From: DATBLE01 sp963719325
Lineage (GTDB): Bacteria > Actinomycetota > Thermoleophilia > Gaiellales > Gaiellaceae
Assembly: GCA_963719325.1 (NCBI GenBank)
Contig: CAVRBW010000005.1
Coordinates: forward strand, 186,001-250,000
Length of the DNA: 64,000 nucleotides
Direction: 5' to 3'
Under the pieces are notes generated by a model. That model worked only from the letters and a program-made list of their open reading frames with translations, had not been told where the DNA came from and searched no databases. A program made the position numbers and the translations under genes. Shown here piece after piece: positions 27,492 to 35,412 of the stretch (position 1 is the stretch's first letter; each line of letters opens with the position of its first letter).

Positions 27492-28766
27492 TTAGGCAGA
27501 CCCGGTCGACAGCACGGCTCCCGAACCAACGACCACGTCGCCCTCGTAGAGAACGGCCGTCTGGCCCGGGGCAACTCCGTAGGCGGGCTCGTCGAGCTCC
27601 AGGCGGAATCCGCGGGCGGTCGGCTCGACGCGCGCGCCGACTGCGGCGGATCGGTAACGCACCTTCGCGTCCCCCCGTTCGACCGGCACGTAGAGCCGGC
27701 CGCTCACCGTGACGTGGGTCCGGGCGAGCGATTCCCGCGGCCCGACCACGACCGTGTTCGTCCTCGCCTCGGTCGCAATTGCATAGAGCGGCTTCCCGCC
27801 CGCAATCCCGAGACCGCGGCGCTGCCCGGGCGTGAAGCGCCAATGGCCTTCGTGTGTCCCGATCGTCGCGCCGTCCTCGTCCACGATCGGTCCAGGTCTG
27901 GGTGAGAGGCCGCGCCGCTCGAGGAACGAGCGGTAGTCGTCCCCGGCGAGAAAACACGCCTCCTGGCTTTCCGCCCGTGTTGCGACCGCCATCCCGGCCT
28001 GGGCGGCCTCGGCGCGCGTCGCCGCCTTGGTCTGTGCCCCGAGTGGGAACCAGACCCGGCCGAGCTTCGCCGGGTCGAGCCGGGCGAGCATGTACGACTG
28101 GTCCTTGCACGGGTCTGCGCCACGCGCCAGCAGGAGGCGTCCGCGATGACGCACGATCCTCGCGTAGTGGCCGGTGGCCAGCCTGTGCGCACCGGCGCGG
28201 CGCGAGAAGGCGAGAAGCTCGGCGAAGCGGAAGCCGCCGTTGCAGCGAGTGCAGGGGTTGGGCGTCTCACCGCGCGTGTACCCGCGGACGAACGGCTGCA
28301 CCACCGCCCGCCGGAACTGCTCCCGCAGGTCGAGCGTGACATGCGGGATTCCGCGGACGTGACAGGTCTGGCGTGCTGCGAGCACCGCTTCCGGAGAGCA
28401 GCACACGCGCTCCGAACGCCGCCCCTCCGGATCGGTCCAGAGTCGGAGCGTCACGCCCACCGCCTTCGGTCCGGCCCGCAGAAGGGCCACGGCGCTGTCG
28501 ACGCCTCCGCTCATCGCCACCGCCACGCGCCCCTCGTCGGGCTCGGCCCGGAAGCACGAGCCGATGGCGTTCGCGAGCGCGTCGACCGCGAGGGTCTCCC
28601 CGCCGACAGCCGCCGCTTCGAGCAGGTTCAGGCCGCGCAGATCCTCGGAGAGGCCGTCGGCATCGGCGTCGACGATGCGCTCCCCTTCGAGACGCAGCCG
28701 TACGAGCGCCCAGCCGGAGCCGCGCGCGGAATCGCCTGAGATCTCGATCACGAGTCCAGTGTGCAC
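27492..28766 (-). CDS. mnmA: tRNA 2-thiouridylase MnmA with N-terminal extension
   Basis: 424 residues. The C-terminal about 345 are MnmA: the PP-loop VAVAMSGGVDSAVALL, GETPNPCTRCNGGFRF (first catalytic Cys), LATGHYARI, CKDQSYMLARLD, SQEACFLAGDDYRSFL (second Cys) and TPGQRRGLGIAGGKPLY. It thiolates U34 of Lys/Glu/Gln tRNAs. The first 80 or so residues (DLRGLNLLEAAAVGGETLAV) are not part of canonical MnmA and have no obvious membrane segment; an IscU/NifU-like sulfur-relay role is possible but only a guess. Start GTG 28766. Confidence 0.9.
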   Translation of the reverse strand: MHTGLVIEISGDSARGSGWALVRLRLEGERIVDADADGLSEDLRGLNLLEAAAVGGETLAVDALANAIGSCFRAEPDEGRVAVAMSGGVDSAVALLRAGPKAVGVTLRLWTDPEGRRSERVCCSPEAVLAARQTCHVRGIPHVTLDLREQFRRAVVQPFVRGYTRGETPNPCTRCNGGFRFAELLAFSRRAGAHRLATGHYARIVRHRGRLLLARGADPCKDQSYMLARLDPAKLGRVWFPLGAQTKAATRAEAAQAGMAVATRAESQEACFLAGDDYRSFLERRGLSPRPGPIVDEDGATIGTHEGHWRFTPGQRRGLGIAGGKPLYAIATEARTNTVVVGPRESLARTHVTVSGRLYVPVERGDAKVRYRSAAVGARVEPTARGFRLELDEPAYGVAPGQTAVLYEGDVVVGSGAVLSTGSA

Positions 28767-28993
28767 GTACCTGAGGGTGAACAGGGAACCGAGAGGTCCC
28801 CCGATTCAGTGCCCCACCCTGCCGATGTCTCCGCCCCGTAGCGAACCTGGACGAACCAGGTGGGTGCCTTGCGGCCCGGCTCGTCTCCCGACTCGCCGCG
28901 ACCGACGCGGGCTCCCTCGCTTTGGTCTGTTGGTTCTACATTGGATAGCGGAGCCACGAACAGGGTCGGGCACAGACCAGCGTACCGATCCTG
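28767..28993 (-). other. 227-bp gap with hairpins; possible structured RNA
   Basis: No credible ORF. It contains the perfect hairpin ACCTGG-ACGAA-CCAGGT (28845-28861), GC-rich dyads around 28870-28915, and a GGCTCC/GGAGCC pair. Synthetase genes lie nearby, as at some 6S RNA loci, but I cannot match a 6S consensus by eye. The strand is a guess based on neighbours. Confidence 0.3.
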
Positions 28994-29425
28994 CTACCCG
29001 GCCCGGGCGAAGCTCCAGCGGATCTCCTGCACGCCGCTGAGCGAGAGCAGGTCGGCGAGCGCCGGGGTGACCTCGAACGCCTCGCCCGGCCCGAACGGGC
29101 CACGGTCGACGACCTGCGTCAGCACGGTCTTGCCGTCGAAATGGAGGAAGACCTTCGCGCCGCAGGGCAGGACGGAGTGGTCGACTCCAAGGGTGCTCGG
29201 GCCGAGGAGAGTGCCACAGGCCGAGGGCCGGCCCGCGAGCGGCCGCGAGCGGACGCCGGCCAGCGCGGTGTACCAGCCGCTGACCTCGGAGAGCGCGGGC
29301 TGCGGGAGCTGCCTCGCCGTTCGTGTGGTCTTCGAGTCGCGGGAGGCGATTGCCAGCCCCACGATCACCGCGAGGAGAGCGGCCGCCCCGAGGGCGAGCA
29401 CGCGCTGGCTGAGCACCGCGCTCAC
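28994..29425 (-). CDS. RlpA-like double-psi beta-barrel protein
   Basis: 143 residues. An N-terminal membrane or signal segment (VLALGAAALLAVIVGLAIAS) precedes a domain with VSGWYTALAG, ACGTLLG, LPCGAKVFLHFDGKTVLTQV and VVDRGPFGPGEAFEVTPALA. These match the septal-ring lytic transglycosylase RlpA/3D barrel, including the D-R-G-P-F catalytic Asp. It probably acts on peptidoglycan outside the cell. GTG 29425 overlaps the TGA of the preceding gene. Confidence 0.8.
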   Translation of the reverse strand: MSAVLSQRVLALGAAALLAVIVGLAIASRDSKTTRTARQLPQPALSEVSGWYTALAGVRSRPLAGRPSACGTLLGPSTLGVDHSVLPCGAKVFLHFDGKTVLTQVVDRGPFGPGEAFEVTPALADLLSLSGVQEIRWSFARAG

Positions 29426-29781
29426 CCGCTTGACGACTCGTGCTCGCGTTCGAGCACGCGAGTGTAGGCCTCGACCTCGTCTGACGGCTCCTCGCCCGCA
29501 CCGGCTCGGAGCGGATAGGCGACCTCGGGCCCGATCGGCTCCGAGTCCACCGGCCAGCCATGCTCCGGCTCCTGCGCAGGCTCGGGGGGCAGGACGAACG
29601 GGACGACAGCGCGAGCCCGGGCGTGCCACGTGGCGACCTCGATGAGCGAGACGAGCAGCCAGCCGGCCGCCAGAACCGCCACGATCACGATCGGTCTGAG
29701 GTCGGCGAAACCGGCGCCGACTCCGAGCAAGATCAGGAAGCCGGCCTCGATCGCGAATCTCGAGGCGAATCCCTCCGGCAT
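29422..29781 (-). CDS. Small membrane protein of unknown function
   Basis: 119 residues: two hydrophobic helices (FAIEAGFLILLGVGAGFA, PIVIVAVLAAGWLLVSLIE), then a proline- and glutamate-rich soluble tail (VLPPEPAQEPEHGWPVD) ending EREHESSSG. I recognise no family. Overlap with the RlpA-like gene start suggests a shared envelope role. ATG 29781 is chosen because it precedes the first helix. Confidence 0.6.
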   Translation of the reverse strand: MPEGFASRFAIEAGFLILLGVGAGFADLRPIVIVAVLAAGWLLVSLIEVATWHARARAVVPFVLPPEPAQEPEHGWPVDSEPIGPEVAYPLRAGAGEEPSDEVEAYTRVLEREHESSSG

Positions 29782-29813
29782 TGTGAAGAGTGTAGTGCCA
29801 GCTTCCGCACGGA

Positions 29814-30731
29814 TCAGCCGAGCGGCGGATGCGGCAGATACGGCTCCTCGAGACGCTCGAGATCGTCGGCCGACAGCTGCAGCGTCGTCGCGGCGACGGC
29901 GTCCTCGATGTGGTCCGGCTTGGTGGCTCCGAAGATCGGCGCGACGACGGCGGGTCTGTGTAGCAGCCAGGCGAGCGCAATCCGCGCAGGCGGGACGCCG
30001 TGACCGGCGGCGACAGCGGAAACCCGGTCGATCACCGCTGCGTCGCCGGGATGGCCGTAGAGCGCGTCCCGAAGGGGATCCGATTCGGCGCGAAGCGTCG
30101 GCTGCGCGCTGTCTCCCCCGCCTGCGCCCGCCAGGCGCCCTCGTGCAAGCGGGCTGTACGGGATGACTCCGACTCCCTGGTCGAGGCAAAGCGGGATCAT
30201 CTCGCGCTCTTCTTCCCGGTAGATCAGGTTGTAGTGGGCCTGCATCGAGACGAACCGCGTCCAGCCGTTCCGCTCGGCCACCGCCTGCGCCTTGGCGAAC
30301 TGCCAGGCGGACATCGTGCTCGCGCCCAGATACCGGGCCTTCCCGGCCCTGACGACGTCGTGGAGCGCCTCCATCGTCTCCTCGATCGGTGTCTCCGGAT
30401 CCCACCGATGCACCTGGTAGAGGTCGACGTGGTCGAGCCCGAGCCGCGTCAGTGAAGCATCGATCGCCGACAGGATGTGCTTTCGGGACAACCCCCGGCC
30501 GTTTGGCCCGGGTGTCATCGGATAGAAGACCTTCGTCGCGACCACGGCCTCGTCACGCGAGATCAGCGTTCGCAGCAACCGGCCGGTGACGACCTCGCTG
30601 GCTCCGTCGGCGTACATGTCGGCAGTGTCGAAGAAGGTGATGCCGCCTTCGATCGCCCTGCGGACGATCGGCTCCGCCGCCTGCTCGTCGAGAACCCAGC
30701 GGCGCTTAGACGTGTCGCCGAAGCTCATCAT
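29814..30731 (-). CDS. Aldo/keto reductase
   Basis: An NADPH-dependent TIM-barrel oxidoreductase: ITFFDTADMYADGASEVVTG with catalytic Asp and Tyr, EAVVATKVFYPM with the Lys, VDLYQVHRWDPETPIEETME with the His. The C-terminal cofactor region is VVAPIFGATKPDHIEDAV. The first canonical codons are ATG ATG at 30731, but the frame upstream still encodes family sequence (RLGNAGLHVSRLGLG) back to GTA at 30779 with no ATG, GTG or TTG. The real start is probably at about 30779. Substrate unknown. Confidence 0.88.
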   Translation of the reverse strand: MMSFGDTSKRRWVLDEQAAEPIVRRAIEGGITFFDTADMYADGASEVVTGRLLRTLISRDEAVVATKVFYPMTPGPNGRGLSRKHILSAIDASLTRLGLDHVDLYQVHRWDPETPIEETMEALHDVVRAGKARYLGASTMSAWQFAKAQAVAERNGWTRFVSMQAHYNLIYREEEREMIPLCLDQGVGVIPYSPLARGRLAGAGGGDSAQPTLRAESDPLRDALYGHPGDAAVIDRVSAVAAGHGVPPARIALAWLLHRPAVVAPIFGATKPDHIEDAVAATTLQLSADDLERLEEPYLPHPPLG

Positions 30732-30878
30732 CCCGAGCCCGAGCCTGGAGACGTGGAGTCCTGCGTTCCCGAGCCGTACCTGGTCGATGAGGGAATTCTT
30801 CCCGCGATCGGCCCGGATCGACCTTGCGGATCGAAGGCGTTTGCAGGAACGCGCCTCCCGAGCGAAGGCGTTACTGCC

Positions 30879-32630
30879 TCAGCCGCTTGGCTTCGTCTCC
30901 GGCGCGACGATCTCGAGCCCGAGCTCGTCGAGCTGCTTGGGCGGCACCTCCGAGGGAGCTCCGCTCATCGGGTCGAACCCCGCCTGGTTCTTCGGGAACG
31001 CGATCGTGTCGCGCAGATTCGGCTCCCGGGCGAGCACCATCACCATCCGGTCGATGCCGAAGGCGATTCCGCCGTGCGGCGGCGCCCCCATCCCGAGCGC
31101 GTCGAGGAGGAAACCGAACTTGCTGCGCTGCTCCTCAGGTGTGAGCGTGAGCAGATCGAAGACACGCGCCTGCAGCTCGGGCTCGTGGATCCTGAACGAG
31201 CCGCCGCCGATCTCGTTTCCGTTCGCGATCAGGTCGTAGGCGAAGGCGAGCGCGTTTGCGGGGTCGGCGTCGAAGCGGTCTTCCCACTCCGGAATCGGGC
31301 GGGTGAACGGATGGTGCTTGGCGCTCCAGCGGGAGTCCTCCCCGGACCATTCGAACATCGGGAAGTCGACGATCCAGAGGAACTCGTCGGCGTCCTCGTC
31401 GACGAGGCGGAGCGACTCTCCGAGATGGCTGCGCAACGAGCCGAGGACGCGCGCCACGGACTCCGGCTCGCCGGCGCCGAAGAGCACGGTCGAACCGGGG
31501 TCGCCCCGAAAGGCCGCAAGCTCCGCCTCCGAGAGGAACTTCGCGATCGGCGAGCGCACCTCGCCGTCCCCGCCGTAGACGAGATACGCGAGCCCCCTGG
31601 CCCCCCACTCCTTCGCGCGCTCCTCCAGCGCGGCGAGCTCGGCGCGCGAGAACTCGCGCGGGGCGGTCACGTACCGCACGCACGGCGCTTCGGCGAAGAC
31701 CTTGAAGCCCGACCCGCGCGTGAGCTCGGTGGCGTCCTCGATCTCGAGCCCGAAGCGGAGGTCGGGCTTGTCCGTCCCGTAGCGCGCCATCGCCTCGGCG
31801 TACGTCATCCGCCGGAACGGAGGCTCGAGCCGGACGCCGATGCACTCGTGCCAGATCTCGGCGCACATCGTCTCCATCAGCCCGACGATGAACTCGAGGT
31901 CCGGGAAGGCCATCTCCACGTCGAGCTGGGTGATCTCCTGCACGCGGTCCGCGCGGAGGTCCTCGTCCCTGAAGCAGATCGCGATTTGGTAGTAGCGATC
32001 GAAGCCGGCGACGATCAGCAGCTGCTTCAGGATCTGCGGCGATTGAGGCAAGGCGTAGAACCGGCCCTTCTGCAAGCGGCTCGGAACGACGAAGTCCCGG
32101 GCGCCTTCCGGCGTCGGCTTGAACAGGATCGGCGTCTGGATGTCCATGAACTCCGCCGCCTCCATCACCCGGCGGATGATCCCGACCATCTGCGATCGCA
32201 GGCGCATGTTCCGCTGCAGCCGCTCGCGCCGAAGGTCGAGCCAGCGGTAGCGGAACCGAAGCGTCTCGTCGACGTTCTCCTCGTCGAGCTGGAACGGCAG
32301 GGGCGGGCAGCGCGAGACGATCTCGAGCGAGTCGACGTGAAGCTCGACCTCGCCTGTCGGCAGGCTCGGGTTGACCGCTTCGGGCCCGCGGGCGACGACC
32401 TCGCCCTCGGCACGGAGGACGAACTCGTTCCGGATCTCGTGCGTGGCCGCGTGCGCGTCCGGCGCGCGCTCGGGGTTGATCACGAGCTGGCAGACGCCGG
32501 CCCGGTCGCGCAGGTCGACGAAGACGAGCCCGCCGTGGTCGCGGCGGGTGTCGACCCAGCCGGCGAGTGCGAGCCGCTGTCCGACGTGCTCGGCGCGCAC
32601 TTCGCCGCAGCGGAGATCACGCCACTTCAA
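30879..32630 (-). CDS. aspS: Aspartyl-tRNA synthetase (bacterial type)
   Basis: About 583 residues. An OB-fold anticodon domain (LKWRDLRCGEVRAEHVGQRL, LAGWVDTRRDHGGLVFVDLR) is followed by the class II core: FRYRWLDLRRERLQRNMRLR, ALPQSPQILKQLLIVAG, FRDEDLRADRVQEITQLDVE and C-terminal PPHGGIAFGIDRMVM. A GAD insertion is present between motifs 2 and 3, as in bacterial enzymes. TTG at 32630 is preferred because it gives the normal N-terminus; the frame upstream is unconserved. Whether it also charges tRNA-Asn cannot be told here. Confidence 0.95.
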   Translation of the reverse strand: MKWRDLRCGEVRAEHVGQRLALAGWVDTRRDHGGLVFVDLRDRAGVCQLVINPERAPDAHAATHEIRNEFVLRAEGEVVARGPEAVNPSLPTGEVELHVDSLEIVSRCPPLPFQLDEENVDETLRFRYRWLDLRRERLQRNMRLRSQMVGIIRRVMEAAEFMDIQTPILFKPTPEGARDFVVPSRLQKGRFYALPQSPQILKQLLIVAGFDRYYQIAICFRDEDLRADRVQEITQLDVEMAFPDLEFIVGLMETMCAEIWHECIGVRLEPPFRRMTYAEAMARYGTDKPDLRFGLEIEDATELTRGSGFKVFAEAPCVRYVTAPREFSRAELAALEERAKEWGARGLAYLVYGGDGEVRSPIAKFLSEAELAAFRGDPGSTVLFGAGEPESVARVLGSLRSHLGESLRLVDEDADEFLWIVDFPMFEWSGEDSRWSAKHHPFTRPIPEWEDRFDADPANALAFAYDLIANGNEIGGGSFRIHEPELQARVFDLLTLTPEEQRSKFGFLLDALGMGAPPHGGIAFGIDRMVMVLAREPNLRDTIAFPKNQAGFDPMSGAPSEVPPKQLDELGLEIVAPETKPSG

Positions 32631-32760
32631 GCCGCACCTCGGGAAACAGGGCCTGACCCGGGCACCAGCCGTTTCGGACACGCGAAAGGCCTGAAAATCG
32701 GCGACGTGTGGACAGATCCGTGAGCTCTCTCGTGAGAAAAGACGATGCCGGCGACGCAAC

Positions 32761-33954
32761 TCACGCCGTCACCTCCGAGAGGTCGCTCCCGGGCTCGACC
32801 ACGACGACGCGCTTCGCGCCGAGCCTGCCCGCCTGCGTGTGCTGGCCCTTCACCGACCGTCCGGCGAAGTCGGCGTCTGCGCGGACACCTGCCGCTCGCA
32901 GCTCGAGCACCTTTGCGAGCACCGCCGCCCGGTCGATCCCATCCGCGCAGACGAAGAAGACGTCGATCCCTTCCCGCTCGGGCTCGGGAACGCCGGCCTC
33001 GGCGAGCGCGAGCACGAGGCGCTCGATTCCGGCCCCGAAGCCGACGCCGGGCGTGGGTCTGCCTCCGAGCTCCTCGGCGAGACCGTCGTAGCGGCCGCCG
33101 CCGCTGAGCGTGCTCGTGGAGCCCCCTTCTCGGCCGACGAACTCCCAGGTCGTCCGCGTGTAGTAGTCGAGCCCGCGCACGAGCGTCGGCACGAGCTCGT
33201 ATCGGACACCGAAGGCGTCGAGGTAGCGCCGGACCTGGGCGAAATGCTCGCCGCATTCCTCGCACAGCGCGTCGCCGATCGCCGGAGCCCGACGGAGGAC
33301 CTCCTGCACGGCCGTGGGCTTCGCCGCGATGTTGTCGAGCGCTCGAAGCGGGTTGCGCGCCGCCTGCTCGCGCGTCGCCTCGTCCAGGTCGCCGGCGTGC
33401 TTCTCGAGCCACGGCCGCAGCCGGTCGAGGTAGGCGGGCCGGCATGCCCGGTCGCCGATCGAGTTCAGCTCCAGCCGGTACTCCGTGACCCCGAGCCTGC
33501 CGAGGAGCGCGTCGTACAGCTGGATGACCTCGGCGTCGACGGCCGGATCGTCCGAGCCGATCGCTTCGACGTCGAGCTGCCAGTGCTCACGAAACCGCCC
33601 CTTCTGCGGGCGGCCGTACCGGTAGATCGTCTCGTACGTGTAGAGCTTCTGGGGCTGCGGCTCGCGGTGCAGCCCGTGCTCGAGGTACGCGCGAACGATG
33701 GGCGCAGTCGCCTCGGCGCGCAGCGTCAGCGACCGGTCGCCGCGATCCGTGAACGTGTACATCTCCTTCGAGACGACGTCCGAGCCGAGGCCCGACGTGC
33801 GGACGAAGAGGTCGGTGTCCTCGAACACCGGCGTGTCGATCCGGCGGTAGCCGTAGAGCGCGCACAGGCGCTCGAACTCCCCCGTCACGTGCCGCCAGCG
33901 CGGCTGCTCGGAGGGGAGGATGTCGTGGGTGCCGCGTGGAGCTTCGAACTTCAC
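32761..33954 (-). CDS. hisS: Histidyl-tRNA synthetase
   Basis: About 397 residues: VKFEAPRGTHDILPSEQPRW, LRAEATAPIVRAYLEHGL (class II motif 2 region), GRFREHWQLDVEAIGSDDPA, the His-specific motif LVRGLDYYTRTTWEFV, and GVGFGAGIERLVLALAEAGV (motif 3), with a C-terminal anticodon domain. GTG 33954 overlaps the metallo-hydrolase stop (GTGA). A 130-bp gap separates it from aspS, with no gene visible. Confidence 0.95.
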   Translation of the reverse strand: MKFEAPRGTHDILPSEQPRWRHVTGEFERLCALYGYRRIDTPVFEDTDLFVRTSGLGSDVVSKEMYTFTDRGDRSLTLRAEATAPIVRAYLEHGLHREPQPQKLYTYETIYRYGRPQKGRFREHWQLDVEAIGSDDPAVDAEVIQLYDALLGRLGVTEYRLELNSIGDRACRPAYLDRLRPWLEKHAGDLDEATREQAARNPLRALDNIAAKPTAVQEVLRRAPAIGDALCEECGEHFAQVRRYLDAFGVRYELVPTLVRGLDYYTRTTWEFVGREGGSTSTLSGGGRYDGLAEELGGRPTPGVGFGAGIERLVLALAEAGVPEPEREGIDVFFVCADGIDRAAVLAKVLELRAAGVRADADFAGRSVKGQHTQAGRLGAKRVVVVEPGSDLSEVTA

Positions 33955-34583
33955 GCGCGGAGCTCGGCCAGGAAGGGATTCCGAGCCAGCTCGCCACCGA
34001 GCGTCGTCGGCGGCCCATGACCGGAATAGACGACGGTCTCGGGTGGGAAGCGGTCGACCAACGTTCGGATCGAATCGACCAGCGTGTCCCAGTCCGCCAT
34101 CGGCAGGTCGGTCCGGCCCACCGAGCCGGCGAAGAGGACGTCGCCCGAGAACAAGCATTCGTCGGCGTAGTAGGCGAGATGCCCGGGCGAATGGCCCGGA
34201 ACCTGCACGGTCTCGAACGAGATCCCGGCCAGCTCCAGCGTCTCGTCGCCGGAGAGCAGGACGTCGGCGGCATACGGCCTGATCGCGATGCCCGGGTAGT
34301 AGTCCCCCGGCGCTGCGAGAACCGGCGCCTCGGCCTCGGAGACGTACACGGGCGCGCTCGTGCCTTCGGCGAGATCGGCCACCCCGCCGAGGTGGTCGTA
34401 GTGCGTGTGCGTCACGAGGATCGCGGCGCAGCGAGCACCCATGCGGGCGAGCTCGAGCCGGATCGTCGCCGCGTCTCCGCCCGGGTCGATCACCACCGCT
34501 TCCTTGGTCCCGCGCTCACGCCGGACGACGTAGCAGTTCGTCCCGAGCGGGCCGAGCTCGTAGCGATCGACGACGAGGGTCAT
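33951..34583 (-). CDS. Metallo-beta-lactamase-fold hydrolase (glyoxalase II-like)
   Basis: About 210 residues: GPLGTNCYVVRRE, VVIDPGGDA, the zinc motif THTHYDHLGG, VPGHSPGHLAYY, LFSGDVLFAGSVGRTDL and a late YSGHGP. This is the YcbL/glyoxalase II-type hydroxyacylglutathione hydrolase-like family placed beside hisS in many bacteria. The substrate may be a thioester other than lactoylglutathione, as actinobacteria mostly lack glutathione. Confidence 0.88.
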   Translation of the reverse strand: MTLVVDRYELGPLGTNCYVVRRERGTKEAVVIDPGGDAATIRLELARMGARCAAILVTHTHYDHLGGVADLAEGTSAPVYVSEAEAPVLAAPGDYYPGIAIRPYAADVLLSGDETLELAGISFETVQVPGHSPGHLAYYADECLFSGDVLFAGSVGRTDLPMADWDTLVDSIRTLVDRFPPETVVYSGHGPPTTLGGELARNPFLAELRA

Positions 34584-34623
34584 CCGGCGATTGAGTCTAG
34601 CCAGGTGTGGGAAAGCATCCGGC

Positions 34624-34953
34624 ATGGAGAGTTGGCACCTCAGAGACATCGAAACTCCCGGTGGAAGCCGCTCACCGGTGGTGCTCCACTCCGACGACGA
34701 GGGTCGAGCAGTCTTGATCGGGCTCGAGCCCGGTCAGGAGCTCGGCGACCACCAGGTCAAGGAGTACGCGTACCTCCACGTGGTCGACGGGGAGGTGCAG
34801 ATCTCTGCGAACGGCGAGGCGACCTCGGCCTCCGCCGGAACGCTGCTCCGATTCGAGCCCGACGAGCGGCATTCGGTCGGCTCCGTCGCCGGCGCGCGAA
34901 TCCTGCTCTTCCTCGCCCCTTGGCCGGGCGTGGGGCACTACCGCGACACGTAG
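34624..34953 (+). CDS. Cupin-domain protein
   Basis: 109 residues, MESWHLRDIETPGGSRSP. A double-stranded beta-helix core is suggested by EPGQELGDHQVKEYAYLHVV, DGEVQISANGE, AGTLLRFEPDERHSV and ARILLFLAPWPG. Metal ligands would be the His/Glu/His of G-D-H-Q...E and the R-H. It is divergent from the metallo-hydrolase gene with only 40 bases between, so the two share a promoter region. No substrate can be named. Confidence 0.75.
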   Translation: MESWHLRDIETPGGSRSPVVLHSDDEGRAVLIGLEPGQELGDHQVKEYAYLHVVDGEVQISANGEATSASAGTLLRFEPDERHSVGSVAGARILLFLAPWPGVGHYRDT

Positions 34954-34959
34954 TCCGAG

Positions 34960-35406
34960 CTAGCCCGGGCGACCCTTCCGCTGACGCGGCGGCAGCGGAT
35001 CGCCGATCCGCTTGCGGTAGTTGCGGTACATCATCGAGTCCATCAAGTAGCTGAACGGCAGGAAGAAGATGAGCAGCGCAGCCACTTGAGCGATGATGCT
35101 CGCCGCGGTCGCGTCCTTCGGCTTGAGCAGGTAGACGACGACGAGCATGAGGGGGGCGAAGATCGCCCCGCGACGCAGCACCCGCTGCCATGACGGCGGA
35201 TCGACCTTCCGGGCACCGCGGCCGGCCGGCTGGCGGCCTCTTGTGCCCGGCTTCGCATTCGCCTTTGCCGGCTCCTTCCTCGGCCTTGCCGGGCGGGCGT
35301 CCGGCTCGTCGACCTCGACCTCGTGGCCCTCGTCGTCGACATAGACGTACTCCCACTCGTGCCGGCGTTCCTTCTGGCGGCGGCGCCGCTGCTTCCTCGT
35401 CGGCAT
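34960..35406 (-). CDS. Membrane protein with basic N-terminus, unknown function
   Basis: 148 residues. A strongly basic head (PTRKQRRRRQKERRHEWEYV) and an acidic VDDEGHEVEVDEPDA patch precede two membrane helices (GAIFAPLMLVVVYLL, IIAQVAALLIFFLPFSYLMD) and a basic tail. No family recognised. It is convergent with the cupin gene and sits between it and hutI. Confidence 0.6.
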   Translation of the reverse strand: MPTRKQRRRRQKERRHEWEYVYVDDEGHEVEVDEPDARPARPRKEPAKANAKPGTRGRQPAGRGARKVDPPSWQRVLRRGAIFAPLMLVVVYLLKPKDATAASIIAQVAALLIFFLPFSYLMDSMMYRNYRKRIGDPLPPRQRKGRPG

Positions 35407-35412
35407 CGCGAC

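Noticed and set aside
30477..32723. 748-residue plus-strand open frame opposite aspS
   Set aside because: An antisense shadow caused by high GC; aspS on the minus strand is clearly the gene.
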